NCBI GenBank assembly: GCA_031552405.1
Contig: JAVBMN010000013.1
Span: forward strand, 1-64,000
DNA: 64,000 nucleotides
From: UBA1794 sp031552405
Lineage (GTDB): Bacteria; Bacteroidota; Bacteroidia; Bacteroidales; Bacteroidaceae
Direction: 5' to 3'
The translations under genes and the position numbers were made by a program. The notes beneath the pieces were generated by a model, which saw only the letters and a program-made list of their open reading frames with translations, did no database searches and was not told the origin of the DNA. Shown here one piece after another: positions 17,144 through 26,600 of the stretch. Each line of letters opens with the position of its first letter. Positions within the stretch are counted from its first letter, which is position 1.

Positions 17144-20119
17144 CTACTGTACAGCCACCTTTATGGTCTGTGTACCTACAGTTACAAAGTAAATGCCAGG
17201 AGCAAGCTGAGCTTTAGGAGCAAGCTGAACCCCATTGGTAGTGCTCACTGTGTAATCTGTAGCACCTTCAACGACAATATAGCCATTCTCTGAATACGCA
17301 CTGACTGCAGCTTCAGCAGCATCTTCAATCTCTTCAACGTCTACATTCCAGTCGGTACTTGTGTAGGTAAGAACAAATTCATCCGCAGAGAACCACCAAC
17401 CGTTCCAGGTAGGAGTATCAGTAGTTATACCTATTTCCATGGTATTGCTCCATACTACGATATTCTCAACCTTCACAGTGTTCCAACCAAAACCTTTTCC
17501 ATCATGAGCCATCTTAATATCAGAATCCTCCGGAGCATTTTCCCATACGCTACCACCTGCGTCACCCATGTTGGGCACCTCTGTTCTCACGGTATCAGCT
17601 CCGATAGCGTATATAAAGTATCCATCACCTGTTGAACGGCCTACGCAAGACAATGTATATGTTCCGTTAGGAATACCAGTTATCACCTGCTTGGCAGTGT
17701 ATTTGCATACACCGGGGTCAGCAGCCCATGCATCAAAATAAGTATTTCGCTCTTCTTCGGGTATTGCTGCAACTCCCTCATAATGTGTATAGTGTGCACC
17801 GCGGCTTGTAGCATTGCCAGTGTTTCTATTTATTGTCCAGCCTTCAGGGATAGTATGGTAGTTAGTACCGACAACATCCACATTCGGATTTACAATCATG
17901 AAGGTACAATCTGAATAGTCTCCAGTATCCACAATACTGCTGCGAAGCATGTTGATGGCTTTCTGGCATTCGGTAGTCAAAGCCTCCATCTGGCTCTTAC
18001 TCACAAGAGTCTTTGTAATCTGAGCATACTGTGCCTCGAGCGCACTTTTCAGAATACTGATGTTTTCTTCAGAATATACATCCGGTAAGATGAGGTATGC
18101 AGGAGCCATATCATACTGCAATACATACGATTTAAATGCCTGCAGCGCTTCGCGCAAGAAGTTTGCAGCAAAATAAGTAGAAGAATCAGCTTCCATAATT
18201 ACATTCTGGAAATTCAAGAGATCAGAAACAAAAAGCACAGATTCTTCATTATTTAAGAGTCCTTCAAGCTCAGTAACGATTGTTTCTTTCTCGCTATTAT
18301 AACGATTCAGCGCACTAATGGATGTATTAGCCAGATCTATTGCTGTATTCAGCGTTTCAAAGGCCGACTCAATAGTAGCCTGATCCTTGCCCTGTGCAGA
18401 TTTACCCACTACAATAGCATCCTCCACCTTCACCAAATCGCCTAACATCATAAAGTTGGCAGCTATAGCTTCTGCATCGGCTATTCTGATTTCCAATGCC
18501 TTTTCATACCCGCTTTCATCCGGTCCATAGTACTTCAATACAAAATCAGTAATACAAAACCAGCCCTCTGACGTATTCGGAGCACCGGGAGTAGAAGCAA
18601 AACCAATACGGAGCTTACCATCCGTGGACACAAATACTTTCTCAGTCTGCAGCACTTCCCACTCTGCATTTGCCGCTGCATCAACACCTACATACCAATA
18701 AGTGGCAGGAGTTGTTACCTTTCCAGCCTGTGACTGGGCATACAAATGGTTGGTAGTAACCACATTGTCACTAGTGGTTTTACATTCTACAGTATAATAA
18801 CCAGAGGGCAGACTTGCCAAATCTTGATACACATCCATGCTGGTGAAATTATTAGACCAGTTGTTCCAACAATTCTTCCCATTAATTGTGATCAATCTAT
18901 AGTCGCCTGACACAGACACATTATTCGGCACCCAGCCCTCAGATACAGCATCCTTTATCTCCGCTGTGTTACCCTTTGCTTTTGTAAAGTTGGGGTTATT
19001 GATAAAGAACGTAAAGTCGGCAGGAGCATCCGCAGAGGCCGGAGCCGTAGACTGATACACAATACCTGCTGCCTTAAGTTCAGCAAACATTCCTTTCAAG
19101 TCAGCAGAATAAATCGGGGTACCCTCAGGGGTAAGACCTTCCGAAGACACATAATCAAGCGCTTTACCAATTGCCACGTCAAAATCAGCTTCTCCTGTGT
19201 ATCCTTTACCCTTATTTGCTTCTACAAGATCCATCATATCAGTAGTGAGCTGAATAAGTTCCGCAAGCAAACTTCTGGAAAGAGTAATTTCCTTTTCAAT
19301 ACTCTGCAACGAATCACATATCATAACTACTTGATCCTTATCCATGGATTCTTTCGCTACAGCAGAAAGTTCTTCTGAATTAGCCTGCAACTGGGTAATA
19401 CCGCTTGTAGTATTACCATCATTAGTCATTTCCTGTATGGTCATATTCAGTTCTTCAATCAGACCACGATATCTGAAAATTTCGCCTACTGTAGGATCCC
19501 CCCAGTATTTGAGACGTATATTATCAAGCTGGAACCAGCCATTGGTAGTATTTGTCTTTGAAGAAGAAAATATACCAATCCGTAAAGAATCAGCTGCCAA
19601 CTCCTCCGTTACCACAAAGAAAAGAGCCAATTTTTCCCAGTTATCTCCTACACCCTTTGTAGTAAGATGGTTGGACTGAACGGTTGCATCACCTAGATCT
19701 ATGTACAGATACTGGCCATCTCCCAGATTACCGGTTCTCATCATACCGCTCATCTCATAAGCTCCTACAGGAATCTTAATATTCTGGTGCAGGTCAATCA
19801 TCTTAATATTTGTACACCAAACATTGTAAAGACAAGCCCCATCTGCAGCCGGTGCATTAGGAAGATTATTGGGCAACCCGGACCATGCGTCTGCCCATCC
19901 CGGCATGTCATATGTAAGCATCCACTTTAGAGGAGTTTTTATATAACCTGCCCCTTCATCCGGAACTTGAACCCAATCGCCATCTTCAAAACTGGCGTTT
20001 TTAATGTAATCACTTGTCACATCTGTACCTGGTGCTGGCGTTTGTGCCTGCATCGTACCTGCAATACAGGCGAATGTTGCAAAAAACAAACTCGCAGTCC
20101 AATGAATAACTTTCTTCAT
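17144..20119 (-). CDS. Giant secreted three-jelly-roll protein, copy B
   Basis: 991 aa, colinear with copy A over its whole length: a signal peptide (ends MQAQ near 26), jelly-roll modules at roughly 30-210, 370-535 and 735-920, helical FIVAR-like linkers between them, and an almost identical C-terminal tail ending IYFVTVGTQTIKVAVQ. Differences cluster in the linkers and in a short insertion in module 3 (HYTHYEGVAAIPEEERNTY). No catalytic residues are recognisable; the family is not one I can name. The module pattern, position beside hydrolases and tail favour an extracellular or surface glycan-binding role. Flanked by terminators on both sides, it is probably a single-gene transcript. Confidence 0.8.
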   Translation of the reverse strand: MKKVIHWTASLFFATFACIAGTMQAQTPAPGTDVTSDYIKNASFEDGDWVQVPDEGAGYIKTPLKWMLTYDMPGWADAWSGLPNNLPNAPAADGACLYNVWCTNIKMIDLHQNIKIPVGAYEMSGMMRTGNLGDGQYLYIDLGDATVQSNHLTTKGVGDNWEKLALFFVVTEELAADSLRIGIFSSSKTNTTNGWFQLDNIRLKYWGDPTVGEIFRYRGLIEELNMTIQEMTNDGNTTSGITQLQANSEELSAVAKESMDKDQVVMICDSLQSIEKEITLSRSLLAELIQLTTDMMDLVEANKGKGYTGEADFDVAIGKALDYVSSEGLTPEGTPIYSADLKGMFAELKAAGIVYQSTAPASADAPADFTFFINNPNFTKAKGNTAEIKDAVSEGWVPNNVSVSGDYRLITINGKNCWNNWSNNFTSMDVYQDLASLPSGYYTVECKTTSDNVVTTNHLYAQSQAGKVTTPATYWYVGVDAAANAEWEVLQTEKVFVSTDGKLRIGFASTPGAPNTSEGWFCITDFVLKYYGPDESGYEKALEIRIADAEAIAANFMMLGDLVKVEDAIVVGKSAQGKDQATIESAFETLNTAIDLANTSISALNRYNSEKETIVTELEGLLNNEESVLFVSDLLNFQNVIMEADSSTYFAANFLREALQAFKSYVLQYDMAPAYLILPDVYSEENISILKSALEAQYAQITKTLVSKSQMEALTTECQKAINMLRSSIVDTGDYSDCTFMIVNPNVDVVGTNYHTIPEGWTINRNTGNATSRGAHYTHYEGVAAIPEEERNTYFDAWAADPGVCKYTAKQVITGIPNGTYTLSCVGRSTGDGYFIYAIGADTVRTEVPNMGDAGGSVWENAPEDSDIKMAHDGKGFGWNTVKVENIVVWSNTMEIGITTDTPTWNGWWFSADEFVLTYTSTDWNVDVEEIEDAAEAAVSAYSENGYIVVEGATDYTVSTTNGVQLAPKAQLAPGIYFVTVGTQTIKVAVQ

Positions 20120-20211
20120 ACTTTGCTGTTTTTAATTAGTAATTTCGATTTTCACTTATAATTGGTAGTTTACTACTCTCATTATCACCACCAAGAAACT
20201 TGGCGCAGTTA

Positions 20212-20219
20212 CAAAAATA
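20212..20219 (-). promoter_or_regulatory. -7 element upstream of giant gene B
   Basis: TATTTTTG on the minus strand, 92 bp before the start. A TTTTGTTTTATGG-type stretch lies 26 bp further upstream, at the same spacing as in front of paralog A. Confidence 0.5.
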
Positions 20220-20309
20220 ACATGAATCAATTGCACCCCATAAAACAAAAAAAACAATTAATAGAACAATCACTTCAGATGCGCCTTGGCTTAACAAAGA
20301 TCTTGACAA

Positions 20310-20347
20310 CAAAAAGGGCAACCTCAGATTACTCCAAGATTGCCCTC
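20310..20347 (-). terminator. Intrinsic terminator behind the GH5-like gene
   Basis: Minus-strand stem AGGGCAATCT with AGGTTGCCCT followed by TTTTTG, about 29 bp after the stop at 20376. Good stem, short U-tract. Confidence 0.85.
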
Positions 20348-20375
20348 CTCCTCTTAACTATATCAAAATGAAAAA

Positions 20376-21461
20376 CTACTTTGTAAGCTGCTTAAACAAC
20401 GCTATCTCTTCGGGTCTGTAAGGTGTAAAATCCGAATGAAATAAATCATGCTGCCACTCTCGTGTATAGGGCAACTGCTCTGGACGGTGACCCCAGCACA
20501 AATGCGTCTGAGTTTTACCATTCACAAGACCCCAAATCATGCTTCCCACATTGTTTTCTTTAAACATGGGCAGTATATCCATTACATAGGAACCCGATGT
20601 GCGGTTCATCCATTCGGTACAAATAACCGGACGGCCATATTGAAGCCAACGCTCCATCCATTTACGGGTTCCGTCTTTAGGGCCGTAATAATGGAAAGTC
20701 AGAATGTCAGAATTCTCTAAAAGGATCTTATTCAACTTCTCGTTTTCATTCCACATACCCGATGTAATCGGTTGAGAAGGATTGACCTCACGAGCCCATT
20801 TAAACACCTTTTCCAATAATGGAAAACTACGTTCCGGCATGGTAGTATTGGTAGGTTCATTATACAAATCCCACACAAAGATACGGGGATCATCCTTAAA
20901 ACGCTGCATGATGTCCTTTACATATTTCTCCAACTTTCCATGGGTACGTTCATCCATTACCATTGAATAACCGGGAGAGGGCGACCATGCCCAGGCGTAC
21001 CATCCCTCAAGGGGTTCAGATTGTTTTCCTACTACGGGATCGGTATTCACGCCAAACGCGCAATCATCGAAGAAGATAGGCATCACCTTTACATTGTGAC
21101 GGGCACAAATACTCAGGAACTTATCGAACGTACGTATGAAATACTTAGGATCATCTGCATACACTGCATATTGCAATACCACACGGGCACAATTCATTCC
21201 CAACTCTTGGGCCAAGGCCATTTCACGGTCTATCTGCTGAGGGGAGAAACTTGTCTTATCCCACATCGCAGTATAATTTACTGCATCCGAAGGGATGTAA
21301 TTCATGCCACAAAACCAAGAAGGTTGCTCACTTCGCCACTGGGCCGCTTTCTGAAGATTCCAGCGAGGCTCTTGTCCAAAGGAAGAAGTTCCCACAAGAA
21401 GCATCAGAAAGCAAGCGATAGTGACTCCTTTTCTACAAAAAAAACTATTTATCAACATCAT
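20376..21461 (-). CDS. GH5-like (cellulase-fold) glycoside hydrolase
   Basis: 361 aa, secreted: hydrophobic segment to about residue 30 (TIACFLMLLVGTSSFGQ). A TIM-barrel retaining glycosidase of clan GH-A is indicated by the acid/base glutamate in VWDLYNEPTN near residue 201 and the nucleophile glutamate in CTEWMNR near 283, with the early barrel motif LAQELGMNCARVVLQY. Homologs are variously labelled cellulase-family or xylanase; the subfamily and bond specificity cannot be told by eye. It follows the GH2 gene after 17 bp, so the two are likely one transcript ending at the terminator at 20310. Confidence 0.85.
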   Translation of the reverse strand: MMLINSFFCRKGVTIACFLMLLVGTSSFGQEPRWNLQKAAQWRSEQPSWFCGMNYIPSDAVNYTAMWDKTSFSPQQIDREMALAQELGMNCARVVLQYAVYADDPKYFIRTFDKFLSICARHNVKVMPIFFDDCAFGVNTDPVVGKQSEPLEGWYAWAWSPSPGYSMVMDERTHGKLEKYVKDIMQRFKDDPRIFVWDLYNEPTNTTMPERSFPLLEKVFKWAREVNPSQPITSGMWNENEKLNKILLENSDILTFHYYGPKDGTRKWMERWLQYGRPVICTEWMNRTSGSYVMDILPMFKENNVGSMIWGLVNGKTQTHLCWGHRPEQLPYTREWQHDLFHSDFTPYRPEEIALFKQLTK

Positions 21462-21478
21462 GAAAAGTACGTATTAAA

Positions 21479-23296
21479 TTACTGACCCAACGAGTTACAG
21501 ATACGTTGGTTTACTGCACGAACGCGAGATTCATCCAACTTCACCACTTTACGGTCATACGTGATTATTCCATTGACTTCCACTTCCACATCTGTGGTTT
21601 GTGTATACACGGCGGCAGAGAATCCTTTGGGTACAAACTGAAGTAACTGTTCGCCATATTTTACATACTCATCCGTGGCCTCCTGTGAGGAATTAAACTG
21701 TACATACCCCCAGTTACGATTGGGTTCCCACAGGTGCTCTTTCAGCGCAAGACCTATACCACCGTATTCTCCCAGAACAGTAGGACGCTGCGCATCATAC
21801 AGATACATACTTGGAGCCGGGTAATTGTGCAAGTCCAGCATGTCACCGCAAGTATAATGATTGCCACCGCTGGCAGGGTTTACGAGACGCGTAGGATCAT
21901 ATTGCTTGGTCCATTCGGCTATTTCAACTGTCTTAAACTGTCCCCAGGCTTCATTAAACGGTACCCACACCCCGATACAGGGATAAGAATACAAACAATC
22001 CATAATCTCTTTCCACTCCTTACGGTAAATAGCTTCCGATTCAGCACTTCGGTTGCGTTCAGAGCCGTTGAAGTAATTTCTGCTCTGCCATTCAGGACTC
22101 CGGTCTCCGCTCGGCATGTCTTGCCATACGATCAATCCCAGCTGGTCGCAATGGGTATACCAGCGCGCCGGCTCTACTTTGATGTGTTTACGTACCATAT
22201 TAAAGCCGAAATCCTTGGTCTTTATCAGGTCATACTTCAGAGCTTCATCGGTAGGAGCAGTATACAATCCATCCGGCCACCAGCCCTGATCAAGCGGTCC
22301 AAACTGGAACAGATCTTTGTTATTGAGCTGCAAGCGCATCACTCCTTCCTTATCGCGGGAAACGGAATATTTACGCAGGGCGGTATAGCTGCTTACCTCA
22401 TCGGTCTTTTGTCCGTTATTCCATACGGATACCTTCAATGTATAAAGGAAAGGAGAAGAGGGCGTCCACAATTTAGCATCCTTCGGCATAGCAATCTCTA
22501 CGGGTTGACAAACCATACTTTTTTCAGATGCAATCAGACGAGAACCGTCAAAGACCTCTACCTTCAAAATATCAGAAGGACGAGCCTCACCCACGGCAGC
22601 CTGTATTTTCAACGTGTTACGGTCAATATTCGGCGTAATGCGCAAGTCCTTTACATATCCGGCAGATACGGGTTCCATCCATACAGTTTGCCAGATACCA
22701 CTCACGGGAGTGTACCATATTCCTTCCGGACGATTCACTTGCTTTCCACGAGGCTGCGGGCCGGCATCAGTAGGATCCCACACACGGACCATCAATTCGT
22801 TTTCTCCTTTTTGCAGGGCAGCCGTCATATCAAAAGAGAAAGGCACAAAGCCACCTGTATGACTTCCCATATTCACTCCATTGACCCATACATCGGCTTT
22901 CCAGTCGACCGCTCCAAAGTGCAGTAAGACTGTTTTTCCCTTCCAGGATGAAGGAACTGTAAAGGAACGTTTATACCATAGTTCCTTCTGATCACCCAGT
23001 TGCTGTCCTACTCCGGAAAGAGAGGATTCAACTGGAAAGGGAACCAATATCTTACCTTGATATACTGCGGGCTTCTGATCGCCTCGGTTGGTAATTGAAT
23101 AATCCCACAATCCATTCAGGTTTTTCCATTCTTTCCGTTCCATTATAGGACGGGGGTATTCAGGCAAAACGTTTTGAGGATCTATTTCCTGACTCCATCT
23201 GGTTTTTATTTTATCTCCAGCCGGCTTCCATTGCGCGGATACCGGAGCTGACAAAAGAAAAACAACGGAAAGAAATGAAAGAAAATGCTTTTTCAT
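21479..23296 (-). CDS. GH2-family beta-glycosidase
   Basis: 605 aa from ATG 23296, which gives the signal peptide MKKHFLSFLSVVFLLSAPVSAQ; a longer frame from 23371 would put 25 non-signal residues first and overlap the promoter. The N-terminal sugar-binding sandwich (LVPFPVESSLSGV, WYKRSF, HFGAVDWKADVWVNG) is typical of GH2; a short Ig-like domain follows, then the TIM barrel with acid/base Glu in VPFNEAWGQ near 445 and nucleophile Glu in VLGEYGGIG near 510. Family members include beta-galactosidases, glucuronidases and mannosidases; the precise activity is open. It is the first structural gene downstream of the HTCS. Confidence 0.9.
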   Translation of the reverse strand: MKKHFLSFLSVVFLLSAPVSAQWKPAGDKIKTRWSQEIDPQNVLPEYPRPIMERKEWKNLNGLWDYSITNRGDQKPAVYQGKILVPFPVESSLSGVGQQLGDQKELWYKRSFTVPSSWKGKTVLLHFGAVDWKADVWVNGVNMGSHTGGFVPFSFDMTAALQKGENELMVRVWDPTDAGPQPRGKQVNRPEGIWYTPVSGIWQTVWMEPVSAGYVKDLRITPNIDRNTLKIQAAVGEARPSDILKVEVFDGSRLIASEKSMVCQPVEIAMPKDAKLWTPSSPFLYTLKVSVWNNGQKTDEVSSYTALRKYSVSRDKEGVMRLQLNNKDLFQFGPLDQGWWPDGLYTAPTDEALKYDLIKTKDFGFNMVRKHIKVEPARWYTHCDQLGLIVWQDMPSGDRSPEWQSRNYFNGSERNRSAESEAIYRKEWKEIMDCLYSYPCIGVWVPFNEAWGQFKTVEIAEWTKQYDPTRLVNPASGGNHYTCGDMLDLHNYPAPSMYLYDAQRPTVLGEYGGIGLALKEHLWEPNRNWGYVQFNSSQEATDEYVKYGEQLLQFVPKGFSAAVYTQTTDVEVEVNGIITYDRKVVKLDESRVRAVNQRICNSLGQ

Positions 23297-23329
23297 ATTT
23301 ATACTTTTTATCATTATTTTCGAATGATG

Positions 23330-23337
23330 CAAAACTA
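23330..23337 (-). promoter_or_regulatory. -7 element for the GH2/GH5 transcript
   Basis: TAGTTTTG on the minus strand, 33 bp before the GH2 start; matches TAnnTTTG. No clear -33 TTG, as expected if the HTCS protein activates it. Confidence 0.5.
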
Positions 23338-23486
23338 ATACAAAAAAGCATCCCCTTGGTATAAAGATCATTCCAATAAATGAAACGATTGCACCAAAAA
23401 GCCCAAACCGACATAATCCATACTCTTTTGTGGCAGGCAGAGTGTGGATTATGCAGGTTTAGGGTTACGTCAGTATGTATAAATCA

Positions 23487-23655
23487 GAAGTTGTTTTAAT
23501 TTGCTCAGTATTGTTTTGAGAGTTGTTTTTGAGAATGTTTTTCTGTTTTTAGGAGGAAGATAGCGAGCTATCTAACGATGGAAAACGGGAAAACAGACCG
23601 AAAAGAAACTCAAAACAAACTGATAAAATTAAAAAGGAAATTCAAAACAACTTCT
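23487..23655. repeat. Long imperfect inverted repeat between HTCS and GH2 genes
   Basis: AGAAGTTGTTTT at 23487-23498 pairs with AAAACAACTTCT at 23644-23655. Further inside, CTCAGTATTGTTTTGAG pairs with CTCAAAACAAACTGA, then TTTTCTGTTTT with AAAACAGA, and the centre holds the palindrome AGATAGCGAGCTATCT. The right arm ends on the first base of the HTCS stop triplet (23655). It could terminate the HTCS transcript or be a mobile palindromic element that inserted at its 3' end. Confidence 0.75.
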
Positions 23656-26600
23656 CAGCCTTGTCCTGTTACAAAGTCTTTTGGAAGCACCCCAAATTGC
23701 TTCTGAAAACATTTGGCAAAATAAGAGGGTGTGTTAAAGCCTACCTGATAGCAAACCTCATTTATACGGCCGCCTTCTTCTTTAAGCAAAACAGCCGCCC
23801 TCTTTAAACGCTCCAGGCGGATGTAATCATTGGGAGTAATATCTAATAAGCCCTTAAGCTTCCTATTTAGGCTGGAACGACTCATATACATCAGATCCAC
23901 AATATCATCCAGGCAGAAATCAGGATTCTGCATGTGCTCTTCTACTATCTCGTGAAGCTGGCGGAGAAACTTCTCATCAGCTTTAGTAATCGCCACACTT
24001 CCGGTATTCACAAAAGGTGAACGAAGACAAGCTTCCTTGACCTTTTTCCGGTTACGCAGCAAGCTGGCAATACTTGCCTGCAGGTACTCTACAGAGAAGG
24101 GTTTCTCCACATACATGTCAGCGCCTGAATTCAGCCCTTCTATTTTCGATTGAAGAGCGGTTTTCGCCGTTAGTAATATGACAGGGATATGACTGTAATT
24201 CAAGTCTGACTTTAAAGTGGTACACAATTCTATTCCATCCATGCGAGGCATCATCACATCACTGATAACCAAGTTGACAAACTGTTCTTTCAGTGTCTCC
24301 AATGCTTCTACTCCATCCGAAGCTGTAAATACAGTATACTCCTTCCGAAGCTGCCGAGAAATATAAGCAGCCATCTCCACGTTATCTTCCACCAAGAGTA
24401 AAACCGGAAGATCCGCATGTGTCTGCTCTTCTACAGGACCAGGCACTGTTTCACTTTCAGGAACCAAAACCGCTTTATTTTCTTTCTCCGTATCTACAGC
24501 TACACCCACTGTTTCAGCCTGAGTCAGAGGCAGGCAAAGCAAGAACTCATTATACTCTGTTGAATCAGTCATGGAAAGAGTACCCTGATGTAATTCAGCC
24601 AAAGAACGAGACAAGGCCAGCCCTATACCAGTACCAATGGCCGTTTTACGACTGACCTCTTTATATTGTATAAAGGGCTTGAATATTTCCTCACGCATCT
24701 CCACAGGAATGACCAGCCCGTCGTTTCGCACCAACACACGTAGCATATTGGTTTCCATATCTCGCACACAAGACAGGCAAAGACGGCTCTGTGCATGCTT
24801 TATTGCATTTGTAAGCAGATTGCTCATCATTTTCGTAAATGCTTCCTGATCCATATCCACCCACATGGGATCTACAGGGATCTCCTGTAAGAACTCAATT
24901 TCCTTCTGGCGCGCAAAAGGAATAAAGCGAATCACTATAGACTGAAGAATTTGCACCACATCACAAGATACAAAGCTTAATTTAAAGCCCTGTCGTTCCG
25001 TTTTGCGGAAATCAAGCAACTGATTGATCAAGTTTAGCAAACGGTTGGTGTTACGATCCATAATCTTCAAATCCTCTTCTACCTCCGGATCCAGCTTCTT
25101 CTTGTTCAGAAGATTTTCCAAGGGTGCTTTGATCAACGTCAAAGGAGTGCGGATCTCATGGGTTACATTCGTAAAGAAATCAATCTTTGCTGTATATAAT
25201 TCACGCTCTTTCTCTTGCTCAAATTTATCCATTTCCCGGCGATTTCGTTCCGCCGTCCTAGTCTTAAACGCACGAAAAGTCAGCCACACGGCAATACCTC
25301 CTACAATCACATAGATACAATAAGCCCACCAGGAGAGATAGAAAGGAGGGAGGATGTGGATCTTAAGAATCCGCACATTCTCATTCCACACTCCGTCACT
25401 GTTACTTCCCTTGACCTTAAACTCATAAGCTCCATAGGGCAAATTAGAATAACTTATAATCGGAAGCTGCCCCACAGAGTGCCAATCTGTGTCAAAACCT
25501 TCCAGCTTATAAATCAGCTTATTCTTTTGCGGAGCCTGAAAACTCAGAGCTGCGATACGGAAAGAAAAGGTGTTTTGGTTGGACGCCAAGACCAGTTCTT
25601 CCGTCCAGGTTATACTTTCCTTTAGTGGTGATTTCTTGGTTCCAATGGGCGCCTCTTTATCAAATAAACGAAAATCAGTAAGCACTACGGGAGGTATAAA
25701 TGTGTTTTGCACAAAATTGGACGGGTTAAAGACAATAAAGCCATGAATACCTCCCAAATAGATCTTTCCGCTGCGATCTCTATAGCTGGACTGATAGTTA
25801 AACTGATCACTTAACAAACCATCAGCCTGCGTGTAGAGTTTTATTTCTTCAGTGGAAGGGTTGAAACATACCAATCCATTATTCGTAGTCACCCAGAAAA
25901 GTCCATTGTGATCTTCCACTATCTGATAGATGGTATTGGAAGGCAGGCCCTTCTGGAAATCATATGACACAAAACGACGGGAGGATGGGTCAAAACGACA
26001 GAAACCTCCGCTATTTGTAGTGAACCACATCTGTCCTTTGCTATCTTCAAAGATACTTAATATCTTATTGGAAGGTAAAGAGTAGGGATTTTTCTCTTCG
26101 TGTTGAAAGTGTTCCCATTTTCCACTCTTAGCGTCATGCCTATACAACCCGTTTACATAGGTGGCCAACCAAAGGTTTCCGTGACAGTCTTCCGTCAGGT
26201 CATACACAAAAACTCCATTCAGCTCCGGTATCCGGGTAAACTCATCTGTAGCATAATTATACCATAATAAACCATATGTAGTACCTATCCAGATCCCACC
26301 TTTCGAACGCCGTCCAATAGTAAATACATCACTTGCATTCAAGCTGTTAGGCATTGAACCTTCCATATAGTTCTTCAGTTCCTTTGTACGTAAATTGATG
26401 CGGTTTAGTCCTTTTGAGAAGGTGCCCACCCAAAGATAATCCCCGTCTCTGTAAAGTCCATGGATATTCGAGTATAATAAAGGATGCTGGAAGTGTTGAA
26501 TTGTTCCATCGGCCGGGTTGTAATTATACAAACCGGCATCCTCCGTACCAATCCATATTGTTCCATCATTGCTGTCACTAAACTCCCGGATACGTAACCC

